From Dehalococcoides mccartyi (GTDB lineage Bacteria > Chloroflexota > Dehalococcoidia > UBA2979): DNA of 12,474 nucleotides. The notes under the pieces were generated by a model. That model had not been told where the DNA came from. It was given only the letters and a program-made list of their open reading frames with translations, and did not search any database. The position numbers and the translations under genes were made by a program. The stretch covers positions 1 through 12,474 of the forward strand of contig CAMDAY010000039.1 of assembly GCA_945888895.1 (NCBI GenBank), in the 5' to 3' direction. Positions 6,392 through 12,474 of this stretch are shown in pieces (the stretch's first letter is position 1; the number at the start of each line of letters is the position of its first letter).

Positions 6392-7336
6392 CTACTTCGT
6401 GCGCGTCAGCTTCGTCAGCGAGGGGAGCTCGCGGGGCGGGGTCATGTGTTGGCCGCGGATCGTCCAGGACACCTCGCCCACGTACACGTCGCCGCGCGAG
6501 TCGACCGCGATGCCGTGCGGCGCGATGAACTGGCCCGGTGCACTGCCCTCCTCGGCCGCGCCGAAGCGCCCCACGAGGCGGCCGCCGCGGTCGAACACGC
6601 TGACGCGGTGGCCAACGCCGAGCGCATCGTCCATGTTGGCCACGCCGGTCAGCTCACCGACGTAGATGTTGCCGTCCGGGCCGACCGTGAGCGCGCAGGG
6701 GCGGTGGATGTTCGGCCACACGTCCAGCAGCGTCCCGTCGCCATCGAACACCTGCACACGGTTCGCCTCGCGGTCCGCGACGTAGAGGCGGTCGTGGTAG
6801 ATGCCGAGGTTGTGCGGGATGAGGAACTGCCCGTGCTCGATGCCCGCCTCGCCCCACGAGTGCAGCAGCTTGCCGTCCGCCGAGTAGTGGTGGATCCGCG
6901 CGTTGCCGTACCCGTCGCTGATGAACAGCGTCCCGTCGCTGGCGACCACCACGTCCGTGCAGCGGTTGAACGGCTTGCCGCTGTACCTCGGCGACGGCTT
7001 GCCCGGCGTGCCGATCGTCATGCGCAGCTTGCCGTCGGTCGTCCACTTCGTGATCGTGTGCGACCCGTCGTCCGCGGCGTAGATGAAGCCGTCGGCGGGC
7101 GCGTAGATCGCGTGGGTGCGGTTCGTGAACGCGCCCTTGCCCCACGTGCGCAGGAACTTCCCCGCCTTCGAGAACACCATCACGGGCGCCTCGGTGTTGC
7201 GGGTGAGCAGGTAGACCGTGTCGTCCGGCGCGACGGCGACGCCAGGCGTCTCGTGGAGCGTCATGCCCTTCGGCAGCTTGTGCCACTCGCGGTTCGCCGA
7301 GTAGTTGAACGTCTCGCGCTTCGTCTTCGTCGCCAT
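6392..7336 (-). CDS. NHL-repeat beta-propeller protein (SMP-30/amidating-lyase-like), probably cytoplasmic
   Basis: The 314-residue product is almost entirely NHL-type repeats, with motifs such as GVAVAPDDTVYLL (32-44), HAIYAPADGFIYAADD (75-90), DVVVASDGTLFISDGYGN (128-145), NLGIYHDRLYVADREANRVQVFD (from 176), ALTVGPDGNIYVGE (215-228) and GIAVDSRGDVYVGE (275-288). About six units at 26-300 would make a six-bladed propeller, similar to peptidylglycine amidating lyase and SMP-30-type folds. These folds serve as metal-dependent lyases or lactonases or as binding platforms; which applies here cannot be told. No signal peptide or membrane segment is seen. The ATG at 7336 has GAGGAG 7 nt upstream. 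It lies 24 nt downstream of the amidohydrolase gene and is surely in the same transcript; that pairing suggests an enzymatic role in the same pathway, which is inference. Confidence 0.9.
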   Translation of the reverse strand: MATKTKRETFNYSANREWHKLPKGMTLHETPGVAVAPDDTVYLLTRNTEAPVMVFSKAGKFLRTWGKGAFTNRTHAIYAPADGFIYAADDGSHTITKWTTDGKLRMTIGTPGKPSPRYSGKPFNRCTDVVVASDGTLFISDGYGNARIHHYSADGKLLHSWGEAGIEHGQFLIPHNLGIYHDRLYVADREANRVQVFDGDGTLLDVWPNIHRPCALTVGPDGNIYVGELTGVANMDDALGVGHRVSVFDRGGRLVGRFGAAEEGSAPGQFIAPHGIAVDSRGDVYVGEVSWTIRGQHMTPPRELPSLTKLTRTK

Positions 7337-7360
7337 CGGTCGTCTCCTCGCGTTGTCGCG

Positions 7361-8368
7361 TTAGATGCGGTCCAGCCGGTACACGCGCATCGCCACGTCG
7401 TGGAACATGTCGGCGCGCTCGGAGGCCGAGTAGCCCGTCGTCAACTTCTTGAACGTGTTCCAGATCACCGTGTACGAGCTGGACGCCTTGTCGGGCGGGA
7501 AGTTGCTCTCGAACATGCAGCGGTTCGGCCCGAACGACTCGATCGTGTGCTCGAACCAGCGGCGCGTGCCCTCGAGCATCTCGTCCGAGGTCGGCGGCTT
7601 CGCGCGCTTCTCCCAGCCGAAGCCGTTGAGGTACGACATGCCGATGCCGCCGACCTTCGCGTAGACGTTCTCGCACTTGCCGAGCTCGGCGATCGCCGGC
7701 TTCCAGGCCTCGAAGACCTCGTCGTGCTTGCCCTCCCACGCGCCCACGCCCAGCGGGCCGGCGAGGTGGTTGAGGATGATCACGTTGTCGGGGAAGTCAC
7801 GCGCGAACTGGGTCAGCTCTGCGATCTGCGGGAAGAACAGCCACGCCTCGTACGACAGGCCGTAGCGGCGCAGGTGCGTGACGCCTCGGCGGTACGCGGG
7901 GTCCTGCAGCATCCCTGCGCGCTGCCGCGACTGGTCGCGGACGGGCGGCTCCGTCCACCACGTGCTGTCGCGGATGCCACGGAACCTCGATGGGCTCGCC
8001 GCCATGTGCGCCTCGAGGATCGGCGCCACGTCGTCGCCCAGAGAGAGCGGCGCGTGCCCGACGATCCCGGTCGCGACGCGCGTCGGGCCCCAGAGGCCGC
8101 TCGCGCTCTGCACGGCGATGCCCTCGACCCATCGCGTCTCGTTGACGAAGCGGAACGGCGAGGTCTCGTCCGGGTTCTGCATCCCGCTGGCCTGGATGAA
8201 CACCGTCTGGCGGACGTTGTTGCCCTCGGTGTCGTCGAGGATGTCCTCCAGCACGTACTTCACCTGTCCGGGGCGGTGCATCAGGTGGTGGTGCGGATCG
8301 ATGATCGGGATGTCGGTCTCGATCGGGGCCTCGTCGGTCAGCGATAGCCAGTTCGGGTCGTTGGTCAT
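7361..8368 (-). CDS. Metal-dependent amidohydrolase (amidohydrolase-2 / COG3618 type TIM barrel)
   Basis: The 335-residue product fits the amidohydrolase-2 family, TIM-barrel hydrolases and decarboxylases that act on lactones, cyclic amides and aromatic acids. Seen: DPHHHL at residues 24-29, the family's N-terminal metal-binding His motif on the first strand; NHLAGP at 200-205 with H201 as a metal or catalytic ligand; and ESNFPPDK at 287-294, the C-terminal motif with the conserved Asp (D293). Length is typical (280-340). No signal peptide, so cytoplasmic. The ATG at 8368 is preceded by GGAGGGGTGA, a strong ribosome site. It is first in a two-gene operon with the NHL propeller. A TATAGT box lies 52 nt upstream. 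Family call is firm; the substrate cannot be inferred from the sequence. Confidence 0.93.
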   Translation of the reverse strand: MTNDPNWLSLTDEAPIETDIPIIDPHHHLMHRPGQVKYVLEDILDDTEGNNVRQTVFIQASGMQNPDETSPFRFVNETRWVEGIAVQSASGLWGPTRVATGIVGHAPLSLGDDVAPILEAHMAASPSRFRGIRDSTWWTEPPVRDQSRQRAGMLQDPAYRRGVTHLRRYGLSYEAWLFFPQIAELTQFARDFPDNVIILNHLAGPLGVGAWEGKHDEVFEAWKPAIAELGKCENVYAKVGGIGMSYLNGFGWEKRAKPPTSDEMLEGTRRWFEHTIESFGPNRCMFESNFPPDKASSSYTVIWNTFKKLTTGYSASERADMFHDVAMRVYRLDRI

Positions 8369-8420
8369 GCGTTCACCCCTCCAGGGTCCGGCCCTCGATG
8401 GGGCACGTTGCTACGGGCGG

Positions 8421-8426
8421 ACTATA
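8421..8426 (-). promoter_or_regulatory. Candidate -10 box for the amidohydrolase-NHL operon
   Basis: The minus strand reads TATAGTCCGCC here, giving a leader of about 45 nt before the Shine-Dalgarno. No good -35 hexamer is seen at 16-18 nt. A similar TATAGTCCCCC occurs upstream of the long adaptor gene at 10270-10280, which raises the chance that both are real -10 boxes. Confidence 0.35.
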
Positions 8427-8446
8427 TGCGACCGCCGCAATCGCGT

Positions 8447-8488
8447 TCAGAACCCTCGCCCACGCAGTGGGAGAGAGCAGGGTGCGGG
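8447..8488 (+). repeat. Intergenic 42-bp direct repeat, copy 1
   Basis: It begins TCAGAACCCTCGCCCACGCA and matches copy 2 at 40 of 42 positions, the copies being 131 bp apart. Each copy contains the short inverted repeat CCCAC-GCA-GTGGG flanked by CCCTCG and GAGAG, so it can fold into an imperfect hairpin. It lies in the 281-bp gene-free stretch 8369-8649 between the long adaptor gene and the amidohydrolase gene. Looks like a dispersed genomic repeat of REP type; that class assignment is inference. Confidence 0.85.
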
Positions 8489-8534
8489 TCTGCGCTCGAA
8501 CGGTTCTAGGTAGGAGTGGCGTGGTGCAGCCCTC

Positions 8535-8572
8535 ACCCCAACCCTCTCCCCGAACGGGGAGAGGGTTGGGGT
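8535..8572. repeat. Perfect 18-bp inverted repeat at the centre of the repeat cassette
   Basis: ACCCCAACCCTCTCCCCG (8535-8552) and its exact complement (8555-8572) are separated by AA only, giving a 38-bp near-perfect palindrome that would fold into a very stable hairpin in either strand. No T-tract follows on either side, so it is unlikely to be a classical intrinsic terminator, though it may stabilise the 3' end of the long adaptor's mRNA, whose stop codon is about 80 bp away. Short palindromes built on CCCTCTCCCC are familiar as dispersed intergenic repeats in many bacteria. Confidence 0.88.
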
Positions 8573-8577
8573 CCGCC

Positions 8578-8619
8578 TCAGAACCCTCGCCCACGCAGTG
8601 GGAGAGGGCAGGGTGGGGG
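8578..8619 (+). repeat. Intergenic 42-bp direct repeat, copy 2
   Basis: Same orientation and 40 of 42 positions identical to copy 1, differing in GAGAGG for GAGAGA and GGTGGG for GGTGCG. With copy 1 it brackets the perfect palindrome at 8535-8572. It ends 30 bp from the stop of the long adaptor gene. Confidence 0.85.
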
Positions 8620-8649
8620 CTTTCCGGCTCGGCACTCGGACCTCGAGCC

Positions 8650-10236
8650 CTACTTGCCAGCGACCTTCACGGGCTGGCCGTCGCGGAGCGTGCCCTGGCC
8701 CTCGACGATGATGACGTCGCCGGCGGCGAGGCCCTTCGTGATCTCCGTGCTCGTGCGCCCCACGAGGCCCAGCGTCACGTCGAGGGCGCGCGCCTTGCCG
8801 TCCCGCACCACGAACACGCGCGGCCCCTGGTCGGTCGGGATCAGCGCATCGGTTGGCACGGCGAGCGCATCCGATTTTTGAGAGGTGAGGATGCGGACCT
8901 GGGTGAAGGTGCCGGGCCGCAGCGTGGGCGGCGGGCTGTCCGCCTTGATCTGCACCTCGACGGTGTGGGCGCGTGGGTCGCCGATCGGGGCAATGGTCAG
9001 CACGCGCGCGCTGAGGGGGGTGGCCGCGTCGGGCGTCCTCACCTCGACGGCCACGCCGGGCTTGATCGACGCGGCGTCGGTGTCGCGCAGCGTGACATGC
9101 ACCTGCACGCCCTTCGCCATCAGGACGAACAGCGGCGTGCTCGTCGTCACATTCGCACCCGGCTCGATGAGGCGCTGTGCGACGACGCCATCGAAGGGCG
9201 CGGTGATCGAGGTGCGCGCGAGGGTCGCCTCCATCTGCGCGATCTGGGCGGCGGCGCGGGCGACGGTTGCGTTCGCGGCCTGGATGTCCGCGTCGGTGTA
9301 GGGGTTCGCCTTGTTCTCCAGCGAGTCGCGCGCGATCTGCACCTGCGCGCGCTGCGCGGCGACATCTGAGGCGGACGGGTTGAGGAGCGCATCGAGCTTC
9401 GCACTTGCCGAGGTGGCCCCCTGCTTCGCCGCCTCCGCCCCCGCGAGCGCGCTCCGGTAGTTCCCGTTGGTCTGGAGCACCGCCACCGCGCGCTGGCCCA
9501 GGTCGCTCCGGGTGTCGCCGCTGCGCGACTGCAGGAAGCCCGCGATGGCGTCGGTGGCAGCGGTTGGCAGCGGGATCTCCGTGCCGTTGCACGGGACGGG
9601 GATGCCCTGGCCCGGGGGAAGGTTGCATGCGTTCCCGATCGCCCCGAGGAGCAGCGCGCGGTTCGTCTCGATCGCCACTTCGTTCGCGGCGAGCGAGGAT
9701 TGCGCCGTCGCGAGCGCGGAGCGGGCCGTGGCCACATCCGTCGCCGAAGGCTGCAGGAGCTGCGCGAGCTTCGCCTCGGCGGCGGTGAGCACGGCCCGGG
9801 CGCTGTCCACGTCCGTGCTCCGTGCCCCCGCGCCCAGCAGTGCTCGTCGTGACTCCGCAGCGATGAGGTCGGCCTGCGCCTGCCGGAGCTGGGCGGGGAG
9901 GGCCTCGGTCGTGATGCTGGCGAGGCGGTCACCGCTTCGCACGGTGTCGCCCACGCTCGCCGCCATGCTGGTCAGCGTCCCGGCGCTCAGGGAGGTGATG
10001 GTGGCCTGCTGGGGAGCCTGCACGACGCCCGCGTAGACCAGCTCGGAGCGGATGGTGCCCGGTGCGAGGGTGACCACGGCGACTGTGGGCTGGAAGGCCG
10101 CCTCGGCCTGCTCGGAGGCGAGTTGCCGCACGCCAAGCACCGCCGAGATCAGCAACCCGACGCACGCGCCGATGGCGCTGGCGATCGCCAGGGGCGATCG
10201 GTACATCGAGGGCGCGCCCGCGACCGATGCTTCCAA
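8650..10236 (-). CDS. HlyD/RND-type efflux membrane-fusion (adaptor) protein, long form
   Basis: The 528-residue product is a membrane-anchored adaptor that should couple a pump to an outer partner or cell wall. Seen: an N-terminal membrane segment (about 15-36); first lipoyl half-motif (71-108, with SAGTLTSM and VGDTVRSGDRL); a long Ala-rich helical region (112-342); second lipoyl half (340-373, TSITAPFDGVVAQRL, a family hallmark); a beta-barrel domain (376-450); and a C-terminal membrane-proximal domain (455-528, AVPTDALIP, GLVGRTSTEI). The helical region holds three related segments beginning near 138, 161 and 285, and an insert with C204 and C216 that may form a disulfide. I chose TTG at 10236 because GGGGAGGG lies 8 nt upstream; ATG at 10206 (518 residues) has no such site but is possible. 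No transporter gene is adjacent on this strand; the partner is unknown. Confidence 0.9.
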   Translation of the reverse strand: MEASVAGAPSMYRSPLAIASAIGACVGLLISAVLGVRQLASEQAEAAFQPTVAVVTLAPGTIRSELVYAGVVQAPQQATITSLSAGTLTSMAASVGDTVRSGDRLASITTEALPAQLRQAQADLIAAESRRALLGAGARSTDVDSARAVLTAAEAKLAQLLQPSATDVATARSALATAQSSLAANEVAIETNRALLLGAIGNACNLPPGQGIPVPCNGTEIPLPTAATDAIAGFLQSRSGDTRSDLGQRAVAVLQTNGNYRSALAGAEAAKQGATSASAKLDALLNPSASDVAAQRAQVQIARDSLENKANPYTDADIQAANATVARAAAQIAQMEATLARTSITAPFDGVVAQRLIEPGANVTTSTPLFVLMAKGVQVHVTLRDTDAASIKPGVAVEVRTPDAATPLSARVLTIAPIGDPRAHTVEVQIKADSPPPTLRPGTFTQVRILTSQKSDALAVPTDALIPTDQGPRVFVVRDGKARALDVTLGLVGRTSTEITKGLAAGDVIIVEGQGTLRDGQPVKVAGK

Positions 10237-10244
10237 GCGCCCCG

Positions 10245-10252
10245 CCCTCCCC
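10245..10252 (-). promoter_or_regulatory. Ribosome binding site favouring the TTG start of the long adaptor
   Basis: The minus strand reads GGGGAGGG, 8 nt before TTG at 10236-10234. The alternative ATG at 10206 is preceded by GCGGGCGCGCCCTCG without a good match to the anti-Shine-Dalgarno. Confidence 0.55.
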
Positions 10253-10274
10253 GTATCTCGTATGGAATTGGGGG

Positions 10275-10280
10275 ACTATA
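10275..10280 (-). promoter_or_regulatory. Candidate -10 box for the long adaptor gene
   Basis: TATAGT on the minus strand, in the most AT-rich part of the 164-bp divergent region 10237-10400, about 38 nt before the TTG start. The next bases (CCCCC) resemble those after the TATAGT box upstream of the amidohydrolase. I see no strong -35. The rest of the region is GC-rich, with a weak plus-strand -10-like TAGGCT at 10335-10340 for the divergent adaptor-transporter pair. Confidence 0.35.
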
Positions 10281-10390
10281 CATCGTCTCGTCTAACCTGC
10301 ATCGCCGGGGCGCCGTCCCTGTGGCGCGACCGGTGTAGGCTACCCTCGCGCCCGGGCGCCGGACCCTGATCGATCGGGCCGGCAGCTCGC

Positions 10391-10396
10391 AAGGAG
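10391..10396 (+). promoter_or_regulatory. Ribosome binding site of the short adaptor
   Basis: AAGGAG ends 4 nt before the ATG at 10401, a slightly short but workable spacing. It supports the ATG over other starts in this frame. Confidence 0.75.
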
Positions 10397-10400
10397 TGTC

Positions 10401-11108
10401 ATGCATCGCAGACTGCCCTGGTGGCTGCTCGTGACGTGGGCTGTCCTCGTGGCCGCTGCCGTCCCGTTGCTGCTGTGGGGGCTGCAGGTCGGCACCCGCT
10501 ACGCCTACGACCGCACGAACTACGTCTCGGCGACCACTGCATCGGTCACGGGTGACCTCGTCACCGTCGCCTCCGTCAATGCGGGGCGCGTGGCGGTGCT
10601 TCGCACCACGACCGGCGCGAAGGTGCGCGAGGGTGATCCGCTCGCAGAGATCGAGATGGCCGCGCCGGTTCGCATGACTTCCGGCGGCACTGCGGTGCTC
10701 GCGTTCCTCGGCTCCACCGACCAGCAGGTCGCCACGACCGCTCCGGTGGATGGTGTCGTCGCCTCGGTGATGGTGACGCAGGGGTCGGCCGTCAGCGCGG
10801 GGCAGGCGATCGTTCGCATCATCGACCCCACGCATCTGCGCGTGACCGCGTACGTGTCCGAGGCGGACGTCGCGCGCGTGCGCTCCGGCCAGGACGCCGA
10901 GGTGTACCTCACCGCCCTCGACCGGACGCTGCACGGCGTCGTACAGGCCGTCGTGCCGGCGACCTCCGGCGCGTTCGCCACGCTGTCGCCCTCGGGGGTC
11001 GAGGCAAAGGCGGCAAGCCCGGTCTTCCCCGTCCTCGTCCGCGTCGACTTGCGGGATCACGCGCAGCTGCTGGGGAGCACCGCCGAAGTGAGGATCCGCG
11101 TCCGATGA
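10401..11108 (+). CDS. Short HlyD/EmrA-like adaptor lacking the coiled-coil hairpin
   Basis: The 235-residue product has an N-terminal membrane segment (about 6-30, after basic MHRR) and an extracytoplasmic adaptor domain. The line YVSATTASVTGDLVTVASVNAGRVAVL (41-67), followed by VREGDPLAEIE, is the first lipoyl half-motif as in EmrA-type proteins; the second half is VDGVVASVMVTQGSAVSAGQ (116-135); a beta-barrel follows from about 145 (LRVTAYVSEADVARVRSGQDAEVYL). Between the halves there are only some 20-30 residues (about 86-112) where EmrA has a long alpha-helical hairpin, so the protein is well below the usual 350-400. Its stop overlaps the start of the MFS transporter by 4 nt (ATGA). I infer that it works as that transporter's partner in a membrane without a far outer membrane to reach. 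Confidence 0.88.
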   Translation: MHRRLPWWLLVTWAVLVAAAVPLLLWGLQVGTRYAYDRTNYVSATTASVTGDLVTVASVNAGRVAVLRTTTGAKVREGDPLAEIEMAAPVRMTSGGTAVLAFLGSTDQQVATTAPVDGVVASVMVTQGSAVSAGQAIVRIIDPTHLRVTAYVSEADVARVRSGQDAEVYLTALDRTLHGVVQAVVPATSGAFATLSPSGVEAKAASPVFPVLVRVDLRDHAQLLGSTAEVRIRVR

Positions 11109-12474
11109 CCGCGGGGTCGCCCACCGGATCGCGGCGCGAGCCGCTGATCACGCTCGGGCGGCTGGTCCCCATCGCCGCGACCGTTGCCGGAGTCATCGCG
11201 ATCCTGATCGTCAACGGCGCGCCTGCCGACCGCATCTACGCCGCCGTCGCCGGGCTCGCGCTCCTCGTCCTGGGCATCGTCGTGGTTGGCGTGCGCGAGC
11301 TGCGCGCCGCCACTGCCGCGCTCCCCCCGGTCGAGGAGACGGGTGAGTGGCACCGCCCGGTCACGGGATGGGCGCACACCACGTTCGGCGCGCTGGAGGA
11401 TCCGAACTTCCGACCGCTGTTCCTCGGCAACATCGCGCAGTTCAGCTCGATGCAGATGCAGCTGGTGGTGCGCGGGTGGCTGGTGTTCCACCTCACCGGG
11501 TCGTTCGCCGCGCTGGGGACCATGGCGCTGGCGAACGCCGTGCCCTCGCTCCTCGTCTCGCCGATCGGCGGCGTCGTCGCCGACCGTGCGAACAAGAAGA
11601 TGGTGATCCAGGTCGCGCAGGGCTACAACGCCATCAACGCCGCGATCCTCGCGGTCCTCGCGGTGGGCTGGTTCGGGCTCCAGCTCGAGTTCTGGCACCT
11701 GTTTCTCAGTGCGTTCCTCCAGGGCTGCGTGAACTCCATCATGCAGCCGTCGAGGCAGGCGATGATCTCCGACCTCGTGCCGCGCGAGCGGCTGATGAAC
11801 GCGATCGGGATCAACTCGTCCGGCCAGACGTTCATGCAACTCGTCGGTCCCGGCATCGCCGGCTTTGTGATCGCGGCGCGCGGGCCGGCCATCGTGTTCT
11901 TCATGATTGCGTTCATGTACGTCATGGCGATGGTTTTCACCATGAACCTGCCGCGGCACCCGCTCTACAGCTTTGTCCGAGGTCAACGTCCGGGTGGCCG
12001 CGGCGGCCACGGTCGCGCCGGCGGCTGGACCGACCTGGTCGAGGGCGCCAAGTACATCGCGCGGGATCGGCGGATCGGCCTCGCACTGCTCGTGAACTTC
12101 CTCATCGTCACGGTGTCGTTGCCGTACACGCAGTTGCTGCCAGGCTTCGTCGCGGCGGTGCTGGACAAGGGCGCACTGGAACAGGGCATCCTGCAGAGCA
12201 TCCAGGGCTTCGGCGCGCTGGCCGGGGCGGTGTTTGTCGCCTCGGCAGCGTCGAAGGGGCGCGGGCGACTGTTCCTCGGGTCGGGCGCGCTCCTCGGCGC
12301 CGCGATCGTGCTGTTCTCGATCTCGACGGTCTACGTGTTGACGCTGCCGATCATGATCGTCCTCGGCTTCGCTCAGGCGTGTCGGATGGCGTTGGGCCAG
12401 GTGTTGATCCAGGAGTACTCGGAGGAGGAGTACCGCGGGCGCGTGGCGTCCGTGATGTTCATGGAATTCGGCCT
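11105..12474 (+). CDS. MFS_3-type major facilitator exporter, C-terminus beyond the window
   Basis: 456 codons are present and the frame is open to the right edge, so the C-terminal part (probably two or three membrane segments) is missing. Seen: NFRPLFLGNIAQFSSMQMQ (101-119), the family's opening of TM1; GGVVADRANKK (155-165), the MFS motif-A loop between TM2 and TM3; PSRQAMISDLVPRERLMNA (215-233), a typical MFS_3 feature; a Gly/Arg-rich central loop (about 292-308); and EEYRGRVASVMFM (441-453), the matching loop in the second half. It resembles multidrug or siderophore exporters of the EntS type. Before the MFS domain there are about 95 extra residues with two hydrophobic segments (15-37, 44-64), not usual for the family. 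ATG at 11105 overlaps the adaptor stop (ATGA), implying co-translation and a joint pump. Confidence 0.93.
   Translation, partial: MTAGSPTGSRREPLITLGRLVPIAATVAGVIAILIVNGAPADRIYAAVAGLALLVLGIVVVGVRELRAATAALPPVEETGEWHRPVTGWAHTTFGALEDPNFRPLFLGNIAQFSSMQMQLVVRGWLVFHLTGSFAALGTMALANAVPSLLVSPIGGVVADRANKKMVIQVAQGYNAINAAILAVLAVGWFGLQLEFWHLFLSAFLQGCVNSIMQPSRQAMISDLVPRERLMNAIGINSSGQTFMQLVGPGIAGFVIAARGPAIVFFMIAFMYVMAMVFTMNLPRHPLYSFVRGQRPGGRGGHGRAGGWTDLVEGAKYIARDRRIGLALLVNFLIVTVSLPYTQLLPGFVAAVLDKGALEQGILQSIQGFGALAGAVFVASAASKGRGRLFLGSGALLGAAIVLFSISTVYVLTLPIMIVLGFAQACRMALGQVLIQEYSEEEYRGRVASVMFMEFG

Noticed and set aside
6446..8347. Plus-strand open frame of about 630 codons opposite the NHL and amidohydrolase genes
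   Set aside because: Composition of Arg/Val/Ala/His without motifs; both minus-strand genes have intact catalytic or repeat motifs and ribosome sites.
8373..8594. Small minus-strand open frame across the repeat cassette (reads GEG and PLPVRGEG)
   Set aside because: Typical spurious translation of the CCCTCTCCCC-type palindromic repeats; no good start site, and conserved only as repeat DNA.
8447..8619. CRISPR array
   Set aside because: Only two repeats 131 bp apart with a large palindrome between them; no regular spacers and no cas genes.
8500..8653. Possible inverted copies flanking the cassette (CCACTCCTACCTAGAACC on minus at about 8501-8520 and GCACTCGGACCTCGAGCC on plus at about 8632-8650)
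   Set aside because: Only about two thirds of positions match over 18 bp; too weak in GC-rich DNA to call terminal inverted repeats.

Overview
The window is about 12.5 kb of high-GC, gene-dense bacterial DNA without rRNA, tRNA, CRISPR or insertion sequences that I can see. Gene content (a molybdenum hydroxylase of the xanthine dehydrogenase family, a secreted DUF642/Ig-like/PxKF protein, an NHL propeller with a COG3618-type amidohydrolase, HlyD-type adaptors and an MFS_3 exporter), Shine-Dalgarno sites close to AGGAG, and use of GTG and TTG starts fit a high-GC lineage. Chloroflexota (Dehalococcoidia-like) is my best guess and Actinomycetota is possible; this is inference from gene style, not from a marker gene.

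Layout. (1) 12-3600, minus strand: a three-gene operon, transcribed large (molybdopterin) subunit, then 2Fe-2S subunit, then FAD subunit, with a 2-nt gap and a 4-nt ATGA overlap. (2) 3601-3849: divergent intergenic region, locally AT-rich, with weak promoter candidates. (3) 3850-6246, plus strand: a secreted multidomain surface protein with tandem Ig-like repeats, closed by a strong intrinsic terminator at 6279-6311. Its 5' end looks frameshifted: a good Shine-Dalgarno plus TTG lies in a different frame from the signal peptide. (4) 6392-8368, minus strand: a two-gene operon, amidohydrolase then NHL-repeat propeller. (5) 8369-8649: an intergenic repeat cassette, with two 42-bp direct repeats flanking a perfect 18-bp inverted repeat. 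(6) 8650-10236, minus strand: a long HlyD/RND-type adaptor. (7) 10237-10400: divergent promoter region. (8) 10401-12474, plus strand: a short hairpin-less HlyD/EmrA-like adaptor overlapping by 4 nt an MFS_3 transporter that runs off the right edge.

How the parts work together. The first operon should make a complete heterotrimeric (LSM) molybdenum hydroxylase; its substrate cannot be read from the sequence, but the large subunit lacks the form I CO dehydrogenase loop. The amidohydrolase and propeller are probably co-expressed and may act on one organic substrate. The right end is an export locus: the short adaptor and MFS protein probably form one pump, and the divergent long adaptor probably serves another transporter encoded elsewhere. 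I do not see a clearly new defence or mobile system. The most interesting items are the frameshifted surface protein and its repeats, the intergenic repeat cassette, and the reduced adaptor paired with an N-terminally extended MFS transporter.
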